Assembly: GCA_000333855.2 (NCBI GenBank)
Contig: CM007341.1
Location: forward strand, 403,414-467,413
DNA: 64,000 nt
From: Endotrypanum monterogeii
Taxonomy: Eukaryota > Euglenozoa > Kinetoplastea > Trypanosomatida > Trypanosomatidae
Reading direction: 5' to 3'
Part shown: piece by piece, positions 1 to 10,600 of the stretch
Layout of the letters: every line of letters begins with the position of its first letter
Position numbering within the stretch: the stretch's first letter is position 1
Translations under genes and position numbers: made by a program
Notes under the pieces: generated by a model
Told to the model about the DNA's origin: nothing
Database searches by the model: none
The model's input: only the letters and a program-made list of their open reading frames with translations

Positions 1-36
1 TGCTTTGTTCGCGACCCTCCCCCCTCCCCCCATACA

Positions 37-71
<35 letters not shown>

Positions 72-130
72 CAACCTGTGGATTGTGTACACGTCTTTTC
101 ACTTCCCTCTTTTTCCCTCTTATCTGAATA
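1..130. other. Upstream spacer with (CA)n repeat
   Basis: A C-rich run is followed by a (CA)n microsatellite at about 31-71, then a pyrimidine-rich stretch at about 93-123 just before the first ATG. No AG dinucleotide lies between that stretch and the ATG at 131. If this tract directs trans-splicing, the acceptor is not visible in the usual place; it may lie upstream of the window. Confidence 0.6.
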
Positions 131-2629
131 ATGCTCCGAGAGGCCCGTAGGCGCAAGCAGCAGATCGCCGAAAAAATCGGGCATGAGGAATACGTGTACC
201 GCCTTAATGGCGAGCCCTTCACCCACCAGGAGATAATCCGAGTGCACCCGCAAGGCAACTTTGACCCACGCCAAGTGCCAGCGGCGGGCGCCAGGGTCGT
301 CAAGGTAGTGGGCGCTAGAGCAGCCGGTGGGCCAAGTCGGCCACCGTTTGCGGTGGATAACGAGGCTGACTACAAGGGCGGCGACGGCGCCAGGCGTGAT
401 CATGGTGCTGCGCTGGCTCCCGTTTCCCATCTCCCTGCTGCGGACCCCTCGCAAGGGGCAGTCGTCATGTACAGCCCACCGGGGGGCAACAACGCTGGCG
501 GTGCGCCTGTGGTGAACTACGCTTCTCCTTACGGTGGTGGTATGGGCGGCTTTTCACAGCCAGTCGTGACTCATGCGCAGCCCGTCGCTCCAACGTTTGC
601 CCCGGTGCTCCCATCCATTGCACCTGTCAGTGACCTGCCTCCTCCTCTGCCCGCTCTGTACAGACCAAAGCCACCGCTTACATTTCACAATAGCCCGGTC
701 TCTGGCCCAGGAGCACCACCACTATCCTTTAGCCCACCGCCTGGAAATCTAACTCCAGGGCCGGGGTACTACCCCTCCGGCGATGCACCCGCCCCACGCT
801 TCACGGCAGCCCCGGCATACGTAGTGCTTAGGGACCAGAGTGAAAGGCGACCCATGACCAGCCCGATCGTGCTGCCACCGTTGAACCATAACGTTGGTGA
901 TAACCGTGGTGCAGATCCGGTCCCCACGTACCCCTCGCGCCCGAGCACGAGTGGGGGCGGGGTCGGTGGCCTTGTTTTCGGCAGCGGTGGCCTCTCCGCA
1001 GCCGAGGAACGCCACCGCGAGAAAATGATGGCGCGGCAGCGCGCTATTGAGCTGCAGCAGGAAAACGCGCGTCAAATACTGGAGCAGCAGCAGCGCAAAA
1101 AAACCGAGCGGGAGCGGGAGATACAAGAAGAGCGGCTGAACGAGGAGCGGCTGCGGCGGGAGCGAGAGGAGGTGGCACGGCGGGAGCAGGCTGAGGTGGA
1201 TCGAGAGAAACGGGAAATGGAACTGAAGAAGATGGGGCCACTCTCAGCGCACGCGATATTAGAGCAAAAACAGCGCGAGACTCAGCAGCGTAGGGAGGAG
1301 GAGGCGGCTGCTCGACGCAATAAAGGACGGACCCCAGCTTTTGCGGCTGATCTGACACCAGAGATGAAGCCAGTGCCCTCGCCGTCCTCATCGCCAAGCT
1401 CAAATAAAGGCGATCCGACAAGCAGCCCATCCCTGCCCCCTGTGGGTGGTGTGCTACCGTTGTCAGTACCGCCTTTCCTGCTTCCTTCCTCTTCGGCCCC
1501 TGCCTCTGCTTCTGCCTCTGCCCCCACGTACTTCCCGGATCCCCAACTCGGCGGCGGACTTCGTCACCCGGTGCAGGTGTCATTGGGGTCTACTTACCTC
1601 CCGCCTGTCAACACCCCTTCACAGGCAGCGCCACTCTGGAACCTAGAGGCTCAGTCTATCCGGAAAGAACTGCAACGTATTACTGCTCTGCTCGAGGAGC
1701 AGCAGCTGCAGCAACAACGGGTCAAGGATAGCGCCCACCTGGGTGCCAGCATGAAGCCACAACCATTTCACTGTGGTGCACCGCCGCCCACTACAACAGC
1801 TGGTGCTGGCACCTACTTGACTACTGGTGCACGATTTCCTTTTGAGAGACCTGGCGGCGGCGCTCTCCCTTCGAGCACCGCGCAGGGAGGCGGCACAGCA
1901 CCATACTCGTCTTTGCTGACCGGCGGTACGTTACCCCCACTAGCTACATCTGCACCTCTTACTTCGTCCTCGCCTAGCGCTGGCGCACCGTCTGCGGGCA
2001 TCAGACCCTGGCAGGAACTCTTTGCCCCGCAGACTGGGAGCTCCGCAACTGCGGCTAGGGGCAGCCCACTTAGCCCACAACCTAGGTCTGTCTCGCATCG
2101 TCCTAGCTACCCCGTGGAGAATGATGTGGAGCTCCCCACAGAGCCGTCTCAGTTTATTTTCCCCACGAAGGCACCTGTGGCCGCAACTCCCAGTCCTTCC
2201 CTGACGCTTGCACGGAGGCCAAACCCGGAGAGCCCCCACAAGGTTGCCTCGTCGTCAGCAGCGCTCTCTGCGGGTGTTGCCAAATCTGCTTCATCACAGC
2301 CCACAGTGAACTCGCCGCCGCCGGCGATGGTTGTATCTGTTCCTCTCTCGGAATTGGCGTCGCCTCTAGGACGCTCACCCGCACTGTCCTCGATGCCTGA
2401 TGGAAACTTCTCGACGAGCTCTTCTGCTGGGAAGGTGTCTCTCTCTGTGAGCCACAGTTCCTCTTCGGGGTCAATGGGACTGGTCTCGGAACCGGCTGTT
2501 CGGGATGGGCCGGAGAGGCGGGAAGGCGGGCCGATGATGATAGATATCGACGACAGTAGCGAGGAAAGTCAAGAGAACGACGAATGCGATGATGTCACAG
2601 ACATTAGTGACGAAGACGTCCATTCATAG
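131..2629 (+). CDS. Hypothetical Pro/Ser-rich protein with central charged coiled coil (832 aa)
   Basis: I do not recognise a family. The N-terminal 45 residues are charged and look folded (ARRRKQQIAEK, then VYRLNGEPFTHQE). Residues about 50-290 are Pro/Gly-rich and probably disordered. Residues about 295-400 form a very charged Glu/Arg/Gln helix with heptad character, typical of long coiled coils in microtubule-associated proteins. The remainder is Ser/Pro/Ala-rich and ends in an acidic tail with DIDDSSEESQENDECDD. The ATG at 131 was chosen because the charged N-terminus reads as protein, not as translated spacer. The base composition is GC-rich like its neighbours, supporting a real gene. 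A scaffold or cytoskeletal role is only a guess from composition. It is first in the + strand block of this window and is followed by the kinesin. Confidence 0.8.
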   Translation: MLREARRRKQQIAEKIGHEEYVYRLNGEPFTHQEIIRVHPQGNFDPRQVPAAGARVVKVVGARAAGGPSRPPFAVDNEADYKGGDGARRDHGAALAPVSHLPAADPSQGAVVMYSPPGGNNAGGAPVVNYASPYGGGMGGFSQPVVTHAQPVAPTFAPVLPSIAPVSDLPPPLPALYRPKPPLTFHNSPVSGPGAPPLSFSPPPGNLTPGPGYYPSGDAPAPRFTAAPAYVVLRDQSERRPMTSPIVLPPLNHNVGDNRGADPVPTYPSRPSTSGGGVGGLVFGSGGLSAAEERHREKMMARQRAIELQQENARQILEQQQRKKTEREREIQEERLNEERLRREREEVARREQAEVDREKREMELKKMGPLSAHAILEQKQRETQQRREEEAAARRNKGRTPAFAADLTPEMKPVPSPSSSPSSNKGDPTSSPSLPPVGGVLPLSVPPFLLPSSSAPASASASAPTYFPDPQLGGGLRHPVQVSLGSTYLPPVNTPSQAAPLWNLEAQSIRKELQRITALLEEQQLQQQRVKDSAHLGASMKPQPFHCGAPPPTTTAGAGTYLTTGARFPFERPGGGALPSSTAQGGGTAPYSSLLTGGTLPPLATSAPLTSSSPSAGAPSAGIRPWQELFAPQTGSSATAARGSPLSPQPRSVSHRPSYPVENDVELPTEPSQFIFPTKAPVAATPSPSLTLARRPNPESPHKVASSSAALSAGVAKSASSQPTVNSPPPAMVVSVPLSELASPLGRSPALSSMPDGNFSTSSSAGKVSLSVSHSSSSGSMGLVSEPAVRDGPERREGGPMMIDIDDSSEESQENDECDDVTDISDEDVHS

Positions 2630-4613
2630 ACGAGGTCATTGCTACTTCTGTCTCAGCTGCTGCTTTGCGCCTGGTGTGTTTTCTCGCTACTAGGGTACGT
2701 GTGGGCATCTTTGGTAAAAAAAAAAACCACACACACGATTTTGTTTTTGTGTGTGACCACCGAACAGCGGCTGTAGTCTCCACTACCTTCCTCTCTTCCC
2801 TCAACACAGCACACACACACACACACACACACACGTGTGTAGGTGTTCATCACTCTGATACCCCCAGCATTCGGGGTACGCTCGGTGCCGGGCGAAAATA
2901 ACCATTTCTTTCGTTGCCGTTGGTCTTATGTTTCGGCGTCTTGTAGCGTTGACTTTTTTTTTCCTGTCCGAGACACCCCTAACCGTCTTTTCGCCAGCCC
3001 CCGTTCCCTCATCTCACTTGCGTGCTTTCCTGACATTCTTGATGCGTTTCGTTTGCTGTGGCTTCTCGAGCCTACTTCCCCTGTTTTTCATTTTTTAAAA
3101 AATGTTTTTTTTTCCTGTTTGTCCGTTTCTTCTTGTTGGTGTTGCGCTGCTCTTGATTCTTTAATATCTTTTTTGTTTTGTTTTCATCTCTCCCTTTCCA
3201 TTTCTATATACATGTACACAATGGTGTTAGTCTGTACTTGTCGGTGCCTCTGTTTGTCTGGTTGTTTGTGTGTGACCTATAGATGCGATGCGTTAAGGGA
3301 AAGGGCTGTTGTGTGGGTGTACGTGTAGTGTCGAGTCTACAAACAGGATGAGTCTTTTCACTGCGGAATATATACACACAACCACATATATATATATATG
3401 TATATATATGTATTCTACATTTCTTCTTCGTCCTCCATGCCGTGTGGGGAGGGGGAGGGGAGCACAAAACACACGCATACACAGGCAGGCAGGCCACTTC
3501 GACAGCGCTGCCACTACTGTCGCTGCCCCACGTCCCTGGGGGCACGTACTCCCTGGGCGTGCCATGGCATGAAATCGAAGATGGCGAGGATCGCTTTCAA
3601 CCTCCACATTCTTCCTTTTTTTGTCTTCGCTGGGCCTCGCTTTCTACGCAGCGTGAACCGATAAAGTGGGATGTGTGTCCGTTGGCGTAGCATAGCGGGC
3701 GTCTCCAATGTTTGTCACGTTTTTTTTCAACTGATGCTACATTCTTTGATTTGTTTCCTCGCTCTCTCATTCTTTTTTTTTTCTTGCATGGGTGTGTGTG
3801 TGTGCAAAACATTCGTCCACACATTTCTTTACGAGCGTCACACACGCGCACACACACTCGAGCCGCATCCGCAGCACCTCGAGGCGTGAACGGAGGTTTG
3901 TAGTGGATTTTTATTGTCGAGGCATAACACGTTGACCCCGCCTCGATCACTGCCATCGACGTCATCTTTTCATATCTCATATCTCCTCCCTCCTACTTTC
4001 TCTTTGAGCGAGAGAGTAAGCGCACATACCCTCAACACACCCACACCGGTACACCCACAGGTACACCGACGCGTGCGCTTTCAGTACGTGTCATTGAGTC
4101 TTTGTCTATTCAAGGCTCGTCTCTCTCGCTCTGCATCTTGGAATTATTTGTAACACGAATCTCCCCAGAGAGGGAGACGAGGACTTCCTTCCCTTCTTTT
4201 TTTCCCCAGCACTCCTTTTTTTTTTCCACAGGCAAACGTTCCCCCCCCCCCCTTTCTCTGCCTTTTTGTTTATTTGCTAGATCCTACATTTATTTTTATT
4301 GGCTTCATTTTGTTTACTGTTTTGCGTAGTTGCGCGCTTGTACCTCTTCACCCCCGTACTCTTCTTTTTTCCTGTTCGCTGTCTGCCGCCTCCTTCTCCT
4401 GCCCCCCCTTCCAGTTCCCGACGGGCGAAAAGAAAATAAAATCTCCCCTCCCCACACAAGTTCGGACGACATACGTCACTTCCTCCTTCCCTTTCATTTT
4501 TTTGTTCCTGCGCCATTGTCTCCCTCATCCCTATATATCAAGCACGTATCTCCGCTTTCGAAGCACACACATACTCATCCTCTCCCTCCCAAAGCGAGAC
4601 TCCGTGCATCACC
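2630..4613 (+). other. Intergenic spacer: 3' UTR of the 832-aa gene and kinesin 5' region
   Basis: No coding frame is supported; short ORFs here are low-complexity. It holds a (CA)n run at 2811-2834, (TA)n at about 3381-3410, and many T- and C-rich tracts. A strong pyrimidine tract at about 4479-4530 is followed by AG at 4541-4542, a plausible trans-splice acceptor for the kinesin, giving a 5' UTR of about 70 nt. Confidence 0.6.
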
Positions 4614-7600
4614 ATGGGCCGTCTTGCAGCACAAGGGGGTTACTCAGATGACGGGCACATATTTGTTTGTGTGCGCGTCCGGGACGTGCCCCAGAGCGCG
4701 GCTTGCTTGACCCCGACTGTCAATGCTTCCATGAATACGCGTGCCTCCACCGTTGCCCGAAAGTCGATGGTGCGCGAGGCACAGCGAATTTGCGTATCTG
4801 TGGTAGAAAATGTTGTGGTGATGCACGATCCCGCGTCAGTCGATGACGACGCTACAGTCGCAAAGGACGGCAACAACGTTGTGCAAATGCTGACTGACCG
4901 CGCCACCCGCACTAGTGCTGACCGACCTTCTCGCAAGACCGCTGGCGCCTCTTCGCGCACCAGCTCACGCCGGGTAGTGTTGGGTGATCGCGCCGCTCCA
5001 GTTGGCTCTATGGCCGCATCACCTCGCCTCATCTCCACCACCACGGCAAACTACTACGAGTTTGATGACTGCATTGCGTCGATGGAGGAGTCGCAGTTGC
5101 TGCAGATGCCTCTGATCCGCACGAGTGACTTTCTTCAGCCACCCTTGAACGGGACGCAAGAGGAGGTGTACCGCCGCACTGCGATGCACGCTGTTGACGC
5201 TGCCATAGAGGGCATCAATTCGTGCGTGTTCGCCTACGGTCAGACAGGCAGTGGCAAGACGTACACCCTCTTTGGTGACACTGCACACATGCGCCGTGAT
5301 CCTGGTGTGGTACCTCGAACTCTAGACGACCTGTTCGTCCGATTAGAGGCGTTGAAGCAGTCGTACAAGAGCGATAAGGAAACAGAATACTCGTACAACG
5401 TACACCTGTCATTCTATGAAATATACCAAAATGAGGTATTTTGTCTGTTTTCTCGTCAGGGCCCACTGCACGTGCAGTTCGTCCGCGATCCGGTCGGAAA
5501 GAAGGAGACAATGATTATTCACGACCTCCTTCAGCAGGCAGTGAGCTCGGCGGAGAAGGCGTACCCGATGATTGAGATGGGCCTGCGCCGGCGGCAGACC
5601 TCCGAGACAGGCATGAATGCGCGTAGCAGTCGAAGCCACGCGGTACTGCAGATTCGCGTGGCTCAGTTCCGGACCAGCCGCTGCACGCGGGAGGCCGTGG
5701 AGCACCGCGCAACAATCAACCTGGTAGACCTCGCGGGCAGCGAGCGTCAGAAGACAGCAAACACAAGCGGATCTAGTCGTACAGAGGGCATTCAGATCAA
5801 TCAATCCCTCGCAACGCTGGCGCGTGTGATCAACGACATCGCCAGCGGGGCCAAATTTGTCAACTACCGAGACTCGCTGTTGACGATGGTGCTGAAGGAT
5901 AACCTCGGTGGCAACAGCAAGACATTCATGATCGCGAATATCTCTCCTATCGCCTTAAGCTACCAGGAATCGTGTGCGACGCTGACGTATGCAAAGGCTG
6001 TGCGCAGAATCCGCAATCGACCTATGGTGAACAAGACTTTTCAGACTCGCGCAAACCTCCTCGAGCAAAACATGTTGCTGAAGCAGGAGAACGAGAGGCT
6101 GAAGGAGCAGGTGGAAGCGTGGGTGCGGGGTTTGCAGGGTGGTCGCTCGCATACCGCGGGGGTCAATTTGATTGCTTCACTTCCTACCGGAGGTGATGAC
6201 ATGGCGCAGGGGATCAGCGGCTCGCTTTTACCACCCGCATTGATGTCGCAGGCGGTTGCAAATGAGCAGTGTCACTCCGCCAGCGTTGCCCTCCCCACGC
6301 ACGCGTGCAATGAAGTCTTTTTGTCTGCCACTAGCAGCGGTCTGACATCGCCATTGCTCATTTCATCCCATCGGAGGTACACAAGCGTGGCAGGGATCGG
6401 TGGCTCGTGTGTTGAGGATGGTGTTGTCTGTGTCTCGTCGTTGGTGAAGGAGAAGATGGAGTTCCCACTGAGCCGCGTGCTCGACCCACTGTGCAGTGTG
6501 AAGAGGAGCAACACTCTGCATGCCAAGGACGAGAAGGGCCACGGCCCACAGGTGCCGCAGAAAACCCTACCGAAGGATTCGGGCGCCGGCTATCCGAAAG
6601 GTGCGGACAGTGACACTGTGCATGTGCAGGACTCCGTAGCGGAGGCTGCTCCGAAGACGGCGCCGGGGATGGACTTGGGTTCACTGGTTCTGGAGCGTGT
6701 GTCGCAGCGCTCACTCGAGCAGCGGTACTACGTCTACTTTGACCCACCCACCAGCGAAGAGGGCTTCTCGCGCCTCATCGACGTCCAGGTGAACGGCAAG
6801 AGTCTCAGGGCGAAGAGTCGGCGTGAGTTACATCATGGCGATGTGGTGTGTGCCTATCTCGAAGACAGTGCACAGGGGGAGGCGGCCGCGGCGGCAACGA
6901 GCGGTTCTTTTCCCACACAGAGTCTTATTTCCTTCCACTACGTCGATCTCAACGCCATGTCACGCAGCCCGGGCGTGACTGCCAGCGGCATCGCCACCGC
7001 AACACTCGGACAAATCGCTGTTTCCGTCGACCTTCCGGAGGACATGGAGCACCTGACGCTGGAGGGCATCAAACAACTGCAACGCGATAATGCCAAGCTG
7101 CTAGACCTGGTGCGCGAGCAGGCAGAGACAATCAACTACCACTCTGCCCACACGCATGTATCGATGCAAACAGAGACCCTTATGGCAGGTATTTCCCCGC
7201 TCGGCAGCCGAGGCTCGGTGTCTCCAAATCCATGTCCGCAGGAGTCCATTTCTTCGGCTTCGCCACCGTCGCCGGCGCAAGCGCGCAAGGTGACTGTTGC
7301 TCTCGAGGCCTTCCGCCGCCTCTCTGTCTCCCCGTCCATACACGGCGGCTCCGTTATGCCTGCTGACCTGGAGACGGACGAGCTGTTTCGTCGTTTGGGC
7401 ACACAGAGCCAGTCGCAAACGCGTCCGTCCTCGGGGGTATTCGAGAATCGCAAGCCGCATCGAACTGCCTTCCCTGCCAATGCGAAGTTAGAGGCCCTGG
7501 CGCGCCGCCTAGCTGAGTTGGAGGCTGGCGGTCGACCCCAGACGCCGACCACCTCGACTTCGTCGTCGTCGTCGACTGTGTCGTCAAGGTCCTCCCCATC

Positions 7601-10600
7601 GGTGAGTGTCAGCCCATCAGCGGAGAGGGATTGCAAGCTCAAGGCGTCGACGGGCGCAGACGCGGATGCCAACAATCACGAAGAATGTGGGTCAATGGTC
7701 AGGAGGTGTGGTCAAGAAAGCATCGCTTGCGTGTCCTCACCTTCACAGGCGCGAGCTATTTCGGTCCAGAATCATCGCGAAGGGGTTGTCGAGGCTCGAG
7801 GTGGTGATGAGGAGTTGGAGTTGGAGCCCATCGGAGATGGGCAGAGGCGCATCGTGTACAAGAACACAGAAGGTGCACGTGAGCGCTTCCAGGCAGTGGT
7901 GCGGGAGAGGGAGCAGTTCGAGTACAACCTCAATCTCGAGTCTCTCATCTCCGACCTGCGTGTGCGAATCAGCGAACTGGAGAGTCGCCTACGTCTCTCC
8001 AAGGACGAGATGCTGGAGCAACAAATGTCCCGCGAAGGGGTCGAGTCACAGCGTGACGCGCTGCTTGGGGAGCTGGCAGCCTTACAAAGCGAAAACTCGG
8101 CATTGCGCACGGAGAATGCTAGTCTCGAAGGTTTTCTTGCCCGGGATGAGCAGGCGCTCGCTGACGCTGCCCGTATCGCGGATGAGGAGCTGGAGCGGCA
8201 GATCGCCGTGCTTGCCGATCGTAATAAAGCTCTTCAAACCCTGGCTCGTATGTGGAAACAACGCACGATGAAGTACATCGCGATGAGCTACGGCGCAGGC
8301 AAAGATGACAAAGACGCCAGGAGCGCCAAGGCGGCGCATCTGGAGGCGATCCCATGGGACGACCTGCGCGCCGCCGAGACAGTTGCCATAGCGAAGCGGC
8401 GCCTCGGCGGCGAGGACGCGGACACCTGCTCTGCTGAGGCTGTACAGACTATCGAGGTATTCGAGAAGGCCACCGCAGAGGAAAACATGCGCGCGCTCGA
8501 GTACGCATTGCTCCACTTCGATAAAGAAAATCAGCGGTTACTTGAGAAGATCCAGCGCATCCAGGCGGAGCTGGACGGCTACAGGGATCTCATCGAGCGC
8601 CTTAGAATGGAGAAAGCACACATGGAGAGGTCCTTGGTGGATGCGACAGACTCGACCGAGGAAGAACGTCGCCGCATGCAGCAGCTTCTGAATAGCACGA
8701 ACGCGCAGCTGGAGGAGGCGGAGAGGAACATTAAACAAACACAGAGTCGCCTTGATGATGCGGTTGCGATGTGCGACAACAACAAGCGCAAGGCTGAGAG
8801 AAACAACGAGTTGCTCCTAGCGCAACAGAAGCGCACCATTGAAGAGCTGGAGGCAGAGCTTTCTCGCCTGCAGCGTGATTACGCTGCCAAAGAGGAGGAG
8901 GTGACAACCCTGACACGGTACTACGAAGATCGCGAGGGCCTCTGCGGGGATTCTCTGACAAAGAGTTCTCAGCTGCACTCTCGCATCGAGGAGCTTGTTG
9001 GCGACTCGATGGAGGACTACGAGACACCAAACGGATACTCGGTGTTCCCAACCGGCTTTGAGTTTTCCGACGAGATGGCGTCGCTCATCCGAATTTGTCT
9101 CCGCATTTTGCTCGACAGACTGAAGATGGAGCTGTACGTGCTAAACGCACATAATCTGCACAAGTTCGAGCTACTCATCAACGCTGTGAAGGCACGCACC
9201 GAGGCACACTTCCACACCTTCATGCACCAACTGCGCGACGCTGTGTCACAGATGTCACGACGCACGGTGCGACCAGGGGGCAAATGGGGTCTTTCCGAGT
9301 CGGACGTTCTCTCTAATCTCGTGGACCATCGCCGCCGCCAGGTGGGTGACGCGCTGAACGGCTTGCTCATCTGGTACGACCACTGGGACAGTGCCCCCAA
9401 GATGGAGCATGTTGCTTACATGGAACTGATTCGCAATGCTGACTGCATTATGCAAATGGCCCGCATTGTGCGCCGTGAAAGTTCTCTCAACACAAACGCA
9501 ACGTCGACCTCGCTGATGCCGATCCCCGGGAAGAATGGCTCTAGTGACACCTCAATCATTTCTTCCTCGGCGCGCCGCAATGACACAACTGTGAAGGGGA
9601 GTTGTAAGATCCTCTCTCGTCTATCGTCGTCTGTGCGACAGAGCAACCTGGCACGCGCTTTGAACCAGTCCTCTGGTACTCCTCAGCGAGGCACGAATGC
9701 ACGCCACGAGGATGTCGTCGGCTCCTCGCCAGCCGCAGCGGAGGAAACTCCCGCACCTTTCAGTCGCAGCGCAACAGCGACGGCACTTGCGCTTTCGCAA
9801 AACTTGATCCCCTTCAGCAGGACTGCCACTGGCACGCGCGGAAGTGGACACCAGCAGCCGCCCGCTGCACACTCAGAGAGCGGCCTGGCCTTCACCCGTT
9901 GTCCCTCTGGGCTACCACGCCGGTCCGCTGCAGCGGCGAACGCATTCAGTCTTTCACCACAGCGCCAATCATCGATGGCTACGCCTTTGCGACCCACAAA
10001 CCCGGCCACATGCGGTGGTTCCACGACCGCTGCAGGTATGGTGGCAACCGACGCTACCCCGGTCGCTTCGACATCGGCGGCAGCGGCCACACGCGTCAAT
10101 TTTTCGCGCATGGCATCCACCGGCGTACTGCCGGTCTCGGAGGCGGATGTCGCATATGTGGCGAACACCGACGTCGCCGAGGCCGTGTCGATCAGCACCT
10201 ACAATTTTTCACGTCGCATGAGCTCAGCGGCGGCGATAGGGGCCGGTGCCGGCGCAGCTGCAGATAAAAGCGATCGGGGCCGTCGTCAAAGCCACCTCTT
10301 CAGCCGATGCCAGACGGCCATACCCCAAACAAGAGACTTCCTTCAGGAACATCAGCATCAGAGCCAACTGTTCCGGCAGGCATCTGCCATAACGATCCCA
10401 TCTAAGACGCGCGCTGACGCTGGTGCAACCGGAAATCGTAGGCGAACAAACGTTAACAGCACTGCGGGGACATTCACAAGGTCGATGACACACTCCACAA
10501 TCTCGAAGTCTACGGCGAGGACAACTCGGCTGAGCCGCCGCGCCTCCGGCGTGCCGGCCAGCCTCGGTGCCTTGGGCGGGGGCTCGCCGCGCACGCAGCC

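Noticed and set aside
2843..3328. 161-aa Cys/Phe/Leu-rich ORF
   Set aside because: Translation of pyrimidine-rich spacer; no start context or conserved feature.
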